DNA of 64,000 nucleotides. It comes from Hyphomonadaceae bacterium. Its GTDB lineage: Bacteria > Pseudomonadota > Alphaproteobacteria > Caulobacterales > Hyphomonadaceae. The notes under the pieces were generated by a model that was given only the letters and a program-made list of their open reading frames with translations, was not told where the DNA came from and ran no database searches. The stretch lies in the NCBI GenBank assembly GCA_947474455.1, contig CANJIL010000011.1:1-64000 (forward strand). Direction: 5' to 3'. Both the position numbers and the translations under genes were made by a program. Numbering within the stretch: the first letter of the stretch is position 1; every line of letters begins with the position of its first letter. Of the stretch, positions 8,312 through 17,520 are shown piece after piece.

Positions 8312-9162
8312 ATCAGCCCCGCGCGTTCCCTGAATTCACCCGCGAACCTGCGCATCACGCTGGCCGCCTCGCCATACTTCTGTTCCAGCGTCCGCTTGTG
8401 GTCAGACCATTCGGCCGCCCGCGCGATTTGTTCGGCTTGCGGGATGCGCGTATCGAACACGTTGAACTGGTCCTTCAGCAGGGCCGCCTCGCTCTGGTGC
8501 AGCGAGTTGCTCTCCTCGAACTTGGTGATCAACGTATAAATCCGGTCGTCCGTGAAACGCCGCTGCTCCATCGAACGCAATGCACGCTTGCGGAACGCGA
8601 AGATGCCCAGACGCGAGACATAGTCGGGGATGGTCGGGATCACGATGAACTCCGATAGCTCGATCGCCGCTTCTGCAAACATCGAGATGCCTGGCGGGCA
8701 ATCGAACAGCACAAGGTCATAACTGTCCGCCACGTTCTCGATCGCCGAATGGGTCAGCCGCGAGAAACGCGTGTTGAGCTGCTTGATATCGAAGCCCTGG
8801 CTGACCCACTTCTCCAGCGCATGCCGCTCAATATACCGGAACTCCGGCGTCGATATCAGCAGATCCAGCGCGGGATCGCCGGCGATGTCGCTCACGTTGC
8901 CCGCGACGAACTCGCGAAAGAAACGCGGTGCGCCGCCGTAAACATACTGGTTGAAATACTCGTCGATCGTGCGGCCTGTCTTCCGCAGCTCGATCCAGCG
9001 GTCTTGCCCCGCCAGCATCATCGAGACGTTCGACTGCGGATCGAGATCGATCACCAGCACCCGCAGCCCCTCGGACGCCAGCGTCTCGGCGAGACTCGCA
9101 ACAGTGGTCGATTTGCCCACGCCGCCCTTCATGTTCACGACGGAAACGGTGCGCGGGGCCAC
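8308..9162 (-). CDS. Orphan ParA/MinD family ATPase
   Basis: The 284-residue cytoplasmic ATPase has the deviant Walker A NMKGGVGKSTT (residues 10-20), the Walker A' IDLDPQSNVS and the Walker B LVLFDCPPG typical of ParA proteins, which partition DNA or position protein clusters by ATP-driven surface gradients. The start is GTG at 9162, directly before the conserved beta strand. It is not next to a parB or replication gene, unlike the chromosomal parAB locus, and it is coupled to the gene at 7943. It is therefore an orphan ParA of unknown cargo. Confidence 0.92.
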   Translation of the reverse strand: MAPRTVSVVNMKGGVGKSTTVASLAETLASEGLRVLVIDLDPQSNVSMMLAGQDRWIELRKTGRTIDEYFNQYVYGGAPRFFREFVAGNVSDIAGDPALDLLISTPEFRYIERHALEKWVSQGFDIKQLNTRFSRLTHSAIENVADSYDLVLFDCPPGISMFAEAAIELSEFIVIPTIPDYVSRLGIFAFRKRALRSMEQRRFTDDRIYTLITKFEESNSLHQSEAALLKDQFNVFDTRIPQAEQIARAAEWSDHKRTLEQKYGEAASVMRRFAGEFRERAGLI

Positions 9163-9291
9163 CGGTTACTCCACTGGATGTTCGGTCAGGAAACGTGCCG
9201 CCAAGGCGTCGGTCGGTTCGGCGTGCAGGTCAAGGCATTCAGCATGCCGCCGCTGCGAATTACAATGGCGCAAGACGCCGCCTTGCCGGCG

Positions 9292-9594
9292 CTACTCCGG
9301 CTTCGGCGGCGTGGTCGGGAACGGATTCGTGCCGGGCATGATGTAGATAAGCCCCAGCTCGTCCTGGATCCGCTTCTCCTCGGCCTCACGCGCCAGCCGC
9401 TCGCGCCGCAACTTCCGCAGCTCCGTCTGCTCGGCCATGCTGGCTGCGATCTCGGGCTCCGCCCATTTATTCGGCATGAACCACACGCTCAGGCCGACGA
9501 TCAGACCGAGCACGATGATGACGTAGTTGAAATACTTCCAGCCAAAGTATTTAGGATTCCACTGGAGTTTCACGGCCCTGTCTCCTCGCATCAC
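9292..9594 (-). CDS. Single-pass membrane protein of unknown function
   Basis: The 100-residue product has one hydrophobic helix (YVIIVLGLIVGLSVWFM, near residues 24-40) followed by a long charged, probably helical segment rich in Glu and Arg and a proline-rich tail (PTTPPKPE). It overlaps the stop codon of the glutathione reductase gene by four bases, so it is cotranscribed with it. A GTG a few codons inside (VKLQWNPKY) is another possible start. I do not recognise the family. Confidence 0.7.
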   Translation of the reverse strand: MMRGDRAVKLQWNPKYFGWKYFNYVIIVLGLIVGLSVWFMPNKWAEPEIAASMAEQTELRKLRRERLAREAEEKRIQDELGLIYIMPGTNPFPTTPPKPE

Positions 9595-10970
9595 ACCGGC
9601 TGCAGTTCTGGCGGGATGAACTTCTCACGCATCGTCACAAGTTCCTCCGCAATCGACGGGTGAAGCGCGCAGGTCCGGTCGAAGTCAGCCTTCGATGCGC
9701 CCATCTTAACCGCAATCGCGACAGCCTGGATGATCTCTGGAGCATCCGGCCCGACGATGTGAACCCCGACGACTTTCTCGTCTTCGGCCCGCACCACTAT
9801 CTTCATTAGCACACGTTCCTCGTCCCCCGTGAGCATGTCTTTCATGGGACGGAACTTGGTTCGGTAAATATCGATGGCGCCATAGGTTTTGCGGGCTTCC
9901 GCCTCGGTAAGACCCACCACTCCCACCGGCGGCTGGCAAAAGACGGCATGCGGCACATCGGCATGGTCGAAGATGGTCGGCAGGTTCATGAACTGGGTCT
10001 GGGCGAAGGCCTGCCCCTCCCGGATCGCGACCGGCGTCAGGTTCAGCCGGTTGGTCACGTCTCCCACGGCAAAGATGTGCGCCACATTGGTTTGCGAATT
10101 CTCGTCGACGGTCACGCCGCCACGATCGTTGAGCTTCACGCCGACCTTGTCCAGCCCAAGCCCTTCGGTGTTCGGGTCGCGCCCGATGGCGAACAGCACC
10201 TTGTCGCCCGCCGCGGTCTCGCCGTTCGAGAGACGGACAACAAACTTCTCGCCCTCCTTCTCGATGCGCACGGGCGAAGCATTGGCGATTACCTTCACGC
10301 CCTTGCGCTTCAGTTCCTCATGAACGTGGCTGCGCACGTCTTCGTCAAAACCGCGCAGCACGGTCTCCTTGCGGATCACCAGGCACACTTTGACACCCAG
10401 CCCGCTCAGGATGCCCGCGAACTCCACCGCGATATAGCCGCCGCCGACAATCACAATGTGATTGGGCAGCTGCTTGAGATGGAACATGTCGTTGGACGTT
10501 ATGGCGAGTTCGATGCCTTCGACATCGGGCGGCAACGACGTGCGCCCGCCCGTGGCGATCAGGATTTTGCCCGCCGTCACCGTCCGGTTGGCCTTGATCA
10601 GACGAAGCGTATGCGGATCGACGAACTCCGCGCGGTCGTCGACCAGCTCCGCCCCCGCGTTGCGGAGATTGCGCGCATAGATGCCGGACAGCCGATCGAT
10701 CTCGCGATGCATCCGGTCCAAGAACAGGTTGTGGTCGTAGGATACGCCCTCAACCTTCCAGCCATAGCCCTTCATGTGCTCAAATGAACGGCCGAACTCG
10801 CTGGCGTAGACCATGTACTTTTTCGGGATACAGCCGCGTATCACGCAGGTCCCGCCCGCGCGGTCTTCCTCAGCCACCAACACCTTGGCGCCTGACATGG
10901 CCGCGAGTCGCGAGGCGCGAACGCCGCCTGAACCGGCGCCAATCACGAACAGGTCGTAGTCATAGGCCAT
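9591..10970 (-). CDS. gor: Glutathione-disulfide reductase
   Basis: A flavoenzyme that uses NADPH to regenerate reduced glutathione in the cytoplasm. Its 459 residues show the FAD-binding FVIGAGSGGVRASRLAA, the redox-active cysteine pair in GGTCVIRGCIPKK, the NADPH-binding IVGGGYIAVEFAGILSGLG, the second FAD motif IFAVGDVTNRLNLTPVA and the C-terminal catalytic histidine region CALHPSIAEE. This pattern separates it from dihydrolipoamide dehydrogenase and mercuric reductase. It is followed by an overlapping small membrane-protein gene. Confidence 0.95.
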   Translation of the reverse strand: MAYDYDLFVIGAGSGGVRASRLAAMSGAKVLVAEEDRAGGTCVIRGCIPKKYMVYASEFGRSFEHMKGYGWKVEGVSYDHNLFLDRMHREIDRLSGIYARNLRNAGAELVDDRAEFVDPHTLRLIKANRTVTAGKILIATGGRTSLPPDVEGIELAITSNDMFHLKQLPNHIVIVGGGYIAVEFAGILSGLGVKVCLVIRKETVLRGFDEDVRSHVHEELKRKGVKVIANASPVRIEKEGEKFVVRLSNGETAAGDKVLFAIGRDPNTEGLGLDKVGVKLNDRGGVTVDENSQTNVAHIFAVGDVTNRLNLTPVAIREGQAFAQTQFMNLPTIFDHADVPHAVFCQPPVGVVGLTEAEARKTYGAIDIYRTKFRPMKDMLTGDEERVLMKIVVRAEDEKVVGVHIVGPDAPEIIQAVAIAVKMGASKADFDRTCALHPSIAEELVTMREKFIPPELQPV

Positions 10971-11050
10971 CAGGAACCCCTGCCTTTGAGGGTTCCTTAT
11001 CTAGGGAGTCTGAAGCCATCGCAAAAGTGCGGTTCTGGGCAGATCAGCGC

Positions 11051-11668
11051 TCAACAGCCCTGTTTCAACCAGGTTGGGGGGCTGCGGCCCGTTGCATCTC
11101 GATCTTTCGTGCGGTTCGGGACACCCACAGGCGTTCCCCGCTGCATCTCGACCTTCAACTTAATCCGGCACGGAAAGTTCATGTCGTCGCCCTCTCGCAT
11201 AAGCCCGCCCAGCGCCGCCACCGTTGCCGTTGCCGTTGTGGGATCCTCATAGACCCCGTCAGAAACAAGAGCATTGCGTGAATGGCCAATCTTTCCATCG
11301 CCCGAATTCACGCTCAGACTGACAGTGACGACATCGCTCGCGCGCATCGGCGTCTTCATCGGCTCCAGTTTGTAGGTCATGGCCTTGAGCTTCTGGCGGT
11401 CGCGCAACGCAAACACGAGATGCGTCGCGCCCGCATTCGCCAGCATCGGCGGGAAACCTTCCACCAGATCAGCCGTTGTAAACTCGAACTCGCGCAGTAA
11501 CTCTCCCGCAAGGCTCGACGAAACCTGCCGCGACCGAATGCGTGGTGATGTCAGCTTCGCCGACCAGCGCGCGCCCTGCTGCTTCGCCTCGATCGTCATC
11601 TCCGCTTCGTTCAACGCCAGATCGAACTTGCGGGACCCAGCCTTCATGTGGCCTTGACGCCAGACCAA
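11051..11668 (-). pseudogene. PhzF-family isomerase remnant, N-terminus missing
   Basis: The 205 codons resemble only the C-terminal two thirds of a PhzF-type isomerase: GVYEDPTTATATVAALGG corresponds to the family's EDPxTGSA motif and PVGVPNRT to its C-terminal MGxPSR motif. Whole proteins have about 260-300 residues and the catalytic glutamate lies in the missing N-terminal part. The frame starts inside the T-run of the neighbouring terminator, so the first portion appears deleted. It is probably non-functional; a divergent short protein cannot be excluded. Confidence 0.55.
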
Positions 11669-11700
11669 AAAAAGGGCGGCTCCGATGCCGGAACCGCCCT
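11666..11700 (-). terminator. Intrinsic terminator after the DUF/COG4315 gene
   Basis: On the minus strand AGGGCGG pairs with CCGCCCT, with an inner GGA/TCC extension, followed by seven T residues. It ends the transcript of the gene at 11723-12088. Confidence 0.88.
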
Positions 11701-11722
11701 TCGTTGCTGTTCCTGTGCAGCC

Positions 11723-12088
11723 TTATTTCTTGGCCAGCGGCCAGGCTTCGCCGACTCCGGTGGCGGGCTTGCCGGCCGTGTCGCGCGCGAACGTATAAAG
11801 CGGCTTGCCCTTGTAGGCCCACATCTTCGCGCCATCGTCGCGCGTCACGACGGTCCAGTCGCCATCATCCTTAGCGTCAGCAGCAGCCGCGAGCGCCGGC
11901 CAATTGCTGGCGCACTGACCGTTGCAGGCGGACTTGCCCGGCGTGGCGTCGCGTACAAACGTATAGAGCGGCTTTCCGTCCGGTGCGATCCAAGCGCCTT
12001 CCTTCTCGGTGACACCCGGAGGCGTCGCCCAGGCGGCGCCGATCAATGACAACGCACCAGCCGTCACCAGTCCAGCAAGAATCCGCAT
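11723..12088 (-). CDS. Secreted COG4315 repeat protein
   Basis: The 121-residue protein has a signal peptide (MRILAGLVTAGALSLIGAAWA) and two copies of the short repeat KPLYTFVRD / KPLYTFARD, the Yx(F/W)xxD repeat of COG4315 (PF03640). A CNGQCASNWPAL segment between them supplies a cysteine pair and tryptophan typical of the family. The function of this periplasmic family is unknown. It has its own terminator directly downstream and stands alone as a transcript. Confidence 0.88.
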   Translation of the reverse strand: MRILAGLVTAGALSLIGAAWATPPGVTEKEGAWIAPDGKPLYTFVRDATPGKSACNGQCASNWPALAAAADAKDDGDWTVVTRDDGAKMWAYKGKPLYTFARDTAGKPATGVGEAWPLAKK

Positions 12089-12178
12089 GTTTCTCTCCTC
12101 GTTGTTCCCGTCATCGCGGGACTGCGCTCAAGGCTAGCACTCGCCCCAGATCCGACAAACCCGGCAAAGCAGCCGCGA

Positions 12179-12751
12179 TCAGTTCGGAAGTGCGGGAGCA
12201 GGAGCGCCAGGCGCGGGCCCGCCCGGCGCGGGTGCAGCGCCCGGCGGCATCGCCGGCGCAGCCGGGGCTGGAGCAGGAGGCACGGGCCAGACGGAACGAA
12301 GATCCGCCAGCGCTTTCACACCCGCCTCTTTCGCCTGAGCCTGGAACTGCTCGCTGCCCTTCTGGCCAACAATCTGGATCTTCTCCTGGATCGCTGCACC
12401 TTCCTTGGATGTCACCATCTTCACGAGGAGCTCAAGCTCCTTCACGTTGAACTCCTCAGCAAACGAGGCGATCAGCGATTCCTTGATCTTCGGCTTGTCG
12501 TCCTCAAGCTTCTTGACGATCCCCATCAGAACCTGACGCGCCTGTTCCGGCGAGAGACCGTCCTGGAACATCATGCCCTGCACTTGCTGGTAGGCGATCT
12601 GCTGCATGCTCTCGGAATCGAGCGGAATAGGAACGCCAGCATCGACCAGCTTGGCGGCCAGACGCACTTCCGCCGCAGGCGGGCCGGCCTTGGGCTGGCA
12701 ACCCGCCAACGCAACGACCGCCGCAGCAACCGCAATCACCGTTCTGCTCAT
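12179..12751 (-). CDS. Lipoprotein with DUF2059-like domain
   Basis: The 190-residue product carries a signal sequence and lipobox (VVALAGC at residues 12-18), so it is probably anchored in an envelope membrane. The central part, containing FNVKELELLVKMVTSKEGAA, resembles DUF2059, a helical periplasmic domain of unknown role. The last 45 residues are almost only Ala, Pro and Gly, a flexible low-complexity tail that may span the cell wall. The domain match is by eye only. Confidence 0.75.
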   Translation of the reverse strand: MSRTVIAVAAAVVALAGCQPKAGPPAAEVRLAAKLVDAGVPIPLDSESMQQIAYQQVQGMMFQDGLSPEQARQVLMGIVKKLEDDKPKIKESLIASFAEEFNVKELELLVKMVTSKEGAAIQEKIQIVGQKGSEQFQAQAKEAGVKALADLRSVWPVPPAPAPAAPAMPPGAAPAPGGPAPGAPAPALPN

Positions 12752-12862
12752 CTCGTGTTCCCTGTCCGTCCTTGTGCGTCGCTGGGGGGCAGAGCCCGGC
12801 TTGTGGCGAGGCGTTTAGCATTCGCCGCGCGTAATCCATAGGGCTTTCCGGTCGCAGTCCTC

Positions 12863-13561
12863 TTATCGCCCGCCAACAACCCGGGCACCGTCGACTTCCC
12901 CTACGATCACCTGGCTGGCGTAGCCAATGAAAAGCCCGTGCTCGACCACGCCGGGGATATCGCCCAACGCGGCGGCGAGTGCAGCCGGGTCGGAAATCAC
13001 GCCGCACGAGAGGTCGAGAATCAGGTGGCCACCATCCGTGTGCAGCAGGTTCTCACCCGTCGCCATGCGCCAGGCGCTCGGCGCGTTAGCGAGCCCGAGT
13101 GAGGCAATGTGATGATGGATGCGCCGGCGCGTCAGTTCCGATCCGAACGCATTGATCTCGATCGGCAACGGAAATCGGCCCAGCGCTTTCACTTCCTTGC
13201 CTGCATCCGCGATCACCACCATCCGGTCGGACGCTTCCGCGATGATCTTCTCGCGCAGCAAGGCCGCGCCGCCGCCCTTGATGAGGTTGAGCTCTGGATC
13301 GAACTCATCCGCCCCATCAATCGTCAGATCGATGCGCGCCAGCTCGTCCGGCGCCACGATGCGTAGGCCGAGCGACCGCGCCAGCTTTTCGGTTGCCTCG
13401 GACGTCGGCGTGCCGACGATCTTGAGACCGTGGTTCACCCGCTCGGCCAGCAGCCGCACGAAGATCGCCGCCGTCGACCCCGTACCAAGCCCAAGCACCA
13501 TGCCGGGCTCGACCAACTTCAGGGCGGCTTCAGCCGCGTTGCGCTTGGCGATTTCGGACAT
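12863..13561 (-). CDS. rpiA: Ribose-5-phosphate isomerase A
   Basis: It interconverts ribose 5-phosphate and ribulose 5-phosphate in the pentose phosphate pathway. All family marks are present in 232 residues: [36 protein letters not shown] (catalytic Asp and Lys region), [12 protein letters not shown] and the C-terminal [12 protein letters not shown]. Length fits the bacterial enzyme. It lies about 90 bases downstream of a DUF6489 gene on the same strand. Confidence 0.96.
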   Translation of the reverse strand: MSEIAKRNAAEAALKLVEPGMVLGLGTGSTAAIFVRLLAERVNHGLKIVGTPTSEATEKLARSLGLRIVAPDELARIDLTIDGADEFDPELNLIKGGGAALLREKIIAEASDRMVVIADAGKEVKALGRFPLPIEINAFGSELTRRRIHHHIASLGLANAPSAWRMATGENLLHTDGGHLILDLSCGVISDPAALAAALGDIPGVVEHGLFIGYASQVIVGEVDGARVVGGR

Positions 13562-13652
13562 GCTGCAAACCTCCGGCTCCCCCGCCCCTTACGCGGGAAA
13601 CGGTTCGGCCCCAAGCCTTGCGCCCGGAGCCCGACATCGGGCGCGATCGCCC

Positions 13653-13910
13653 CTAGCTTTTCTTGGCCGGTGTCTCGCCGGTCGCTGCACGGGCGCCGGC
13701 GGTCATCAGCTGCATTAAGCTGTCGGTTGCCTGCCCGCCCATTGAATACCATTGCTTCAGATAGAATTCCGGGCTCACCAACTCGATGTTCTGTTCGATG
13801 CGCTGCTTCACCGAAGACACCAGCAACTCATTGACCGGCGCCAGGTCCGGCAGCCCCAGGAACGAGCGCGCCTCTTCGGGCGTGCACTCTACGCTGATAT
13901 TCATCTTCAT
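13653..13910 (-). CDS. DUF6489 family small protein
   Basis: An 85-residue soluble protein starting MKMNISVECTPEEARSFLG, the hallmark of DUF6489, a small alphaproteobacterial family of unknown function. The rest is helical and amphipathic, with FYLKQWYSMGGQATDSLMQL, which recalls phasin-like or helical-bundle proteins. It lies upstream of rpiA on the same strand. No role can be assigned. Confidence 0.8.
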   Translation of the reverse strand: MKMNISVECTPEEARSFLGLPDLAPVNELLVSSVKQRIEQNIELVSPEFYLKQWYSMGGQATDSLMQLMTAGARAATGETPAKKS

Positions 13911-14097
13911 GCTGCTCTCCCGCCGCCTAAAGCTGGCTTTATGCTATTCGCCCCCTTTAGGAAACTTCGACAACGAAGCGAAGCGTCCGGCGTCGCAGAC
14001 GAGCGCATTCTGCCCGCGGGACGCCCTCCGGCGCCTTAACGCGTGCGCTTTCCGCGCACACAAGCGGGCAGCGATCCGAAATGCACACGCACGGCAG

Positions 14098-14144
14098 AAT
14101 TATACCCGGGCATAATTGACATTCTATTTTATCCGGGCGATATC
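14098..14144 (+). promoter_or_regulatory. Palindromic operator candidate and promoter of DUF2239 gene
   Basis: AATTATACCCGGGCATAATT at 14098-14117 is a 20-bp palindrome with nine of ten pairs matched. It overlaps a perfect -35 TTGACA (14116-14121), which is 17 bases from GATATC (14139-14144) as a -10. A second weaker palindrome, TATCCGGGCGATA, lies in the spacer. The arrangement is that of a repressed promoter. The regulator is unknown. Confidence 0.6.
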
Positions 14145-14163
14145 GTCTGTGAAGGAGCCGCCC

Positions 14164-14772
14164 ATGACCATCGCCCCGGCCGCCATCGCCTTTGAAGGCG
14201 ACCGCCGCATCGCGCTGGGCGCCCTCGTCGATGTCGCCATCGCCGTCCGCAAACGCGCCGCCAAGGCGACGCACGAGAACGTCCATGTCTTCGACTATAC
14301 GTCGGGAAAGACGCTGCACCTCGACCTTAGTGGCGCCGAGAAAGACATTCGCGCCCGCTTCGCGACCGCCTCGCCCTCCACAATCGTTGCGCTTGACGAT
14401 CCGGTCGAAGCTGCCCCGCGCGGCCCCGGCCGACCCAGGCTCGGGGTCGTCGCCCGGGAAGTCACCCTGCTCCCCCGACATTGGGACTGGCTCAGCGCCC
14501 AGCCAGGCGGCGCCTCCGTCGCGCTACGAAAGCTGGTCGAGGAAGCCCGTAAGACCCGCGGCCACAGCGACACGCTGCGCGCAAGGCAGGAGGCGGCCTA
14601 CGGCTTCATTTCCGCCATCGCCGGAGACTGGCGAAATTACGAGGAAGCCAACCGGGCGTTATTCGCGGGCGATGCGGATCGCTTCCGCGATCTCACAGAA
14701 TCCTGGTCCCCAGATGTCCGTGACCACGCCCGACATCTTGCCTCCGCCGCGTTCGCGTCACGCAAGGCCTGA
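14164..14772 (+). CDS. DUF2239 family protein
   Basis: The 202-residue protein contains the DUF2239 core GRPRLGVVAREVTLLPRHWD and WLSAQPGGASVALRKLVEEA in its middle. The start at 14164 follows GAAGGAG at the right distance; an ATG 48 bases upstream lies in the promoter and is rejected. The family is cytoplasmic and of unknown function; the RPRLG and LRKLVEEAR parts recall small nucleic-acid-binding folds but this is speculation. It is monocistronic and preceded by the palindromic operator candidate, so it is probably inducible. Confidence 0.88.
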   Translation: MTIAPAAIAFEGDRRIALGALVDVAIAVRKRAAKATHENVHVFDYTSGKTLHLDLSGAEKDIRARFATASPSTIVALDDPVEAAPRGPGRPRLGVVAREVTLLPRHWDWLSAQPGGASVALRKLVEEARKTRGHSDTLRARQEAAYGFISAIAGDWRNYEEANRALFAGDADRFRDLTESWSPDVRDHARHLASAAFASRKA

Positions 14773-14851
14773 TCGCCTTCTTACCTGGCGTCAGTCTGGC
14801 TCCAGCCCCGCATTGTGCTAGGCATAGAAAAACAGACTGACGGAGTGGTCC

Positions 14852-15979
14852 ATGGCGCTGGAAGGTCTTCAGCTTCGCTCACTGGTGAAGCAGAGCGGTG
14901 AACTCGAGCTCTCCCTGGCCAAGGTTCCCGTGCCCGATCCGGCGCCCGACGAAATTGTTGTTCGTATCGAAGCCGCGCCGATCAACCCCTCGGACCTCGC
15001 ACTCCTGATCGGTCCCGCCGACGCCTCCACACTGACCGCGTCCGGCTCGAAGGACAGCCCGGTCGTGACAGGCAAGGTTTCAGAAGCCGCCGTGCGTGCG
15101 GTGGCGGCGCGCGTCGGCGAGTCCATGCCAGTCGGCAATGAAGGCGCCGGCGTGGTGGTCGCAGCCGGCTCCTCGCCGGAGGCGCAGAAGCTGATGGGCA
15201 AGACCGTCGCCATCCTCGGCGGCGCAATGTTCGCGCAATACCGCACCGTGAAGGCGCAGACCGCACTTCCGCTTCCGGCCGACGCAACCGCTGCCGAGGG
15301 CGCCTCCTGCTTCGTGAACCCGCTCACGGCCCTCGCCATGGTTCACGTCATGCGCGCAGAGGGTCACACCGCGCTTATCCACACCGCCGCCGCTTCGAAC
15401 CTCGGCCAGATGGTGAACAAGATCTGCCTCAAGGACGGCGTCGAGCTGATCAACATCGTCCGCAGCGACGAGCAGACGCAGATCCTGCGCGACATTGGCG
15501 CGAAACACATCGTGGATTCGTCCAAACCCGATTTTATGGACAGCCTGGTCGCTGCCATCAACGCCACGGGCGCGACCCTGGCCTTCGACGCCATCGGCGG
15601 CGGCAAGCTCGCTGGCCAGATCCTGACAGCGATGGAAATCTCGCTCAGCTCGAAACTCGGGGCGTACAACCGGTACGGCTCTCCCACCCACAAGCAGGTC
15701 TATATCTACGGTCGCCTCAGCCTGGAGCCGACCATCCTCACCGCGTCATATGGCATGGCCTGGGGCGTCGGCGGCTTTCTCATCCTACCCTACCTGCAAA
15801 AGATCGGCTTCGCGGAAGCGCAAAAACTGCGCGAGCGGATCGTGGCCGAGCTAAAAACCACCTTCGCCAGCCGCTACACAAAAACCATCTCAATCCGCGA
15901 AGCGCTCGATATCGCGACCATCCAGGCCTACAACCGCAAGACGACGGGCGAGAAATACCTGATTAATCCCACCCTGTAG
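14852..15979 (+). CDS. Zinc-independent MDR family dehydrogenase/quinone oxidoreductase-like
   Basis: The 375-residue protein belongs to the medium-chain dehydrogenase/reductase superfamily: an N-terminal GroES-like domain (PDEIVVRIEAAPINPSDLA), a GNEGAGVVVAAGSS motif and a nucleotide-binding domain with LIHTAAASNLGQMVNKICL. The cysteine/histidine pattern for zinc is absent, as in quinone oxidoreductases and enoyl reductases. The substrate is unknown. The start follows a GACGGAG site. It is transcribed alone. Confidence 0.88.
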   Translation: MALEGLQLRSLVKQSGELELSLAKVPVPDPAPDEIVVRIEAAPINPSDLALLIGPADASTLTASGSKDSPVVTGKVSEAAVRAVAARVGESMPVGNEGAGVVVAAGSSPEAQKLMGKTVAILGGAMFAQYRTVKAQTALPLPADATAAEGASCFVNPLTALAMVHVMRAEGHTALIHTAAASNLGQMVNKICLKDGVELINIVRSDEQTQILRDIGAKHIVDSSKPDFMDSLVAAINATGATLAFDAIGGGKLAGQILTAMEISLSSKLGAYNRYGSPTHKQVYIYGRLSLEPTILTASYGMAWGVGGFLILPYLQKIGFAEAQKLRERIVAELKTTFASRYTKTISIREALDIATIQAYNRKTTGEKYLINPTL

Positions 15980-16093
15980 GCTGTCCGGTCAGGCATGGCG
16001 CTTCCAGTCAGCAGTAGAATAGCGCTCATCGGAGCAGGCCAGACGGGCCGTGTATCGAGCCACAGGAGCGTGCTTGCCAGCCTGACAAATTGC

Positions 16094-17464
16094 CTAGATC
16101 GCGCCCTTCGGTTTCTTCCCGGCCTTCTTCGCCGCCAACTTCTCGTCCCGAAACGCCTTCGCCCAGCCATCCTTGTTGACCTGACGCCCGCGCCCGATCG
16201 CTAGACCGTCCACAGCCACGTCCTCCACGATCACCGAGCCTGATCCGACATAGCCGCGATCGCCGATCGTCACCGGCGCCACCAGCGACGAGTTGGAGCC
16301 GATAAACGCGCCCGCCCCGATCACCGTGCGATATTTGAAGAACCCGTCGTAATTGCAGAAGATTGTCCCTGCGCCGATATTCACGCCCGCGCCAACTTCG
16401 CCATCGCCGAGATAACTCAGATGGTTCGCTTTGGCGCCTTCGCCGATCGTCGCGTTCTTCACCTCGACGAAGTTGCCGATACGCGCATCCTTCCCGATCA
16501 CCGCGCCGGGCCGCAATCGTGCATATGGCCCCACCAACGCTCCGGCCCCGACCTTCGCGCCTTCCAGATGCGAGAACGCGCGGATCGCCGCGCCGCCTTC
16601 CACGCTGACGCCGGTCGCGAACACCACATTCTGTTCAATCGTCACGCCAGCAGCGATCTTCGTATCGTAGCTGAAATGCACCGTCTCCGGCGCCGGCAGG
16701 GTCACGCCCGCCACCATCATCCGCTCGCGCACCATGTCCTGGAACACGCGCTCGACCTGCGCCAGTTCCGCCTGACTGTTGACGCCCTGAACTTCGCGCT
16801 CCTCACACAGCGCCACGGCTGCCTTCAGCTTACGTCCGCGCGCCAGCCCGACAAGGTCAGTCAGATAGAACTCGCCCTTCGCATTGTCGTTCTTCACGTC
16901 GCACAGAAGCTCGAACATCAGTTTCGCAGGCGCCGCCATCACGCCCGAATTCGCCAGCTCGATCCGAAGCTGCGCCTCGCTCGCATCATTCGCCTCGACG
17001 ATCGCCTCAAGCGCGCCATCCCCGGTCGTCACCAACCGGCCGTAGCGATTGGGAAGCTTCGTCTTGAAGCCCAGCACGCAAACGCTCGCGCCCTTCTCTA
17101 CTTCGGCAAACGACCGCTCGCCTGCTTCCTTCGGAACCAGCGGCGTATCCGCATAAAGCACGATGGCGTTCCCATATGCATCCTTCAGCGCCTCGCGCGC
17201 GGCGTCCACGGCGTTCGCCGTCCCCAGCTGCTCGCGCTGGATGACGACATTCTCCGCCCCCACCAGCTTCGCCGCCGCAACCGAAAGCTGCGGCATATCC
17301 GGCCCAACAACAACGACCGTCCGCTTGCAGCCAAGATCCTTCGCCAGCGCCACGCTCCAGGCCAGCATGCTGCGCCCGCCGATCTCGTGCAGCACCTTCG
17401 GCCGCGGAGACTTCATCCGCGTGCCCTTGCCAGCTGCCAGGATGATTGCGAAACGGTCGGTCAT
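16094..17464 (-). CDS. glmU: Bifunctional GlcNAc-1-phosphate uridylyltransferase/GlcN-1-P acetyltransferase
   Basis: GlmU makes UDP-N-acetylglucosamine for peptidoglycan and lipopolysaccharide in two steps. The 456-residue protein has the N-terminal pyrophosphorylase signature ILAAGKGTRMKSPRPKVLHE, metal-binding YADTPLV, and a C-terminal left-handed beta-helix with acetyltransferase residues seen in KNATIGEGAKANHLSYLGD and NYDGFFKYRTVIGAG. Domain order and length are standard. It is divergent from gph, separated by 56 bases. Confidence 0.97.
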   Translation of the reverse strand: MTDRFAIILAAGKGTRMKSPRPKVLHEIGGRSMLAWSVALAKDLGCKRTVVVVGPDMPQLSVAAAKLVGAENVVIQREQLGTANAVDAAREALKDAYGNAIVLYADTPLVPKEAGERSFAEVEKGASVCVLGFKTKLPNRYGRLVTTGDGALEAIVEANDASEAQLRIELANSGVMAAPAKLMFELLCDVKNDNAKGEFYLTDLVGLARGRKLKAAVALCEEREVQGVNSQAELAQVERVFQDMVRERMMVAGVTLPAPETVHFSYDTKIAAGVTIEQNVVFATGVSVEGGAAIRAFSHLEGAKVGAGALVGPYARLRPGAVIGKDARIGNFVEVKNATIGEGAKANHLSYLGDGEVGAGVNIGAGTIFCNYDGFFKYRTVIGAGAFIGSNSSLVAPVTIGDRGYVGSGSVIVEDVAVDGLAIGRGRQVNKDGWAKAFRDEKLAAKKAGKKPKGAI

Positions 17465-17520
17465 CGCTCGGCCTTTCAGGCTCGATTCTCAGTCAACCCT
17501 GACTATCAACACAACGCGCA

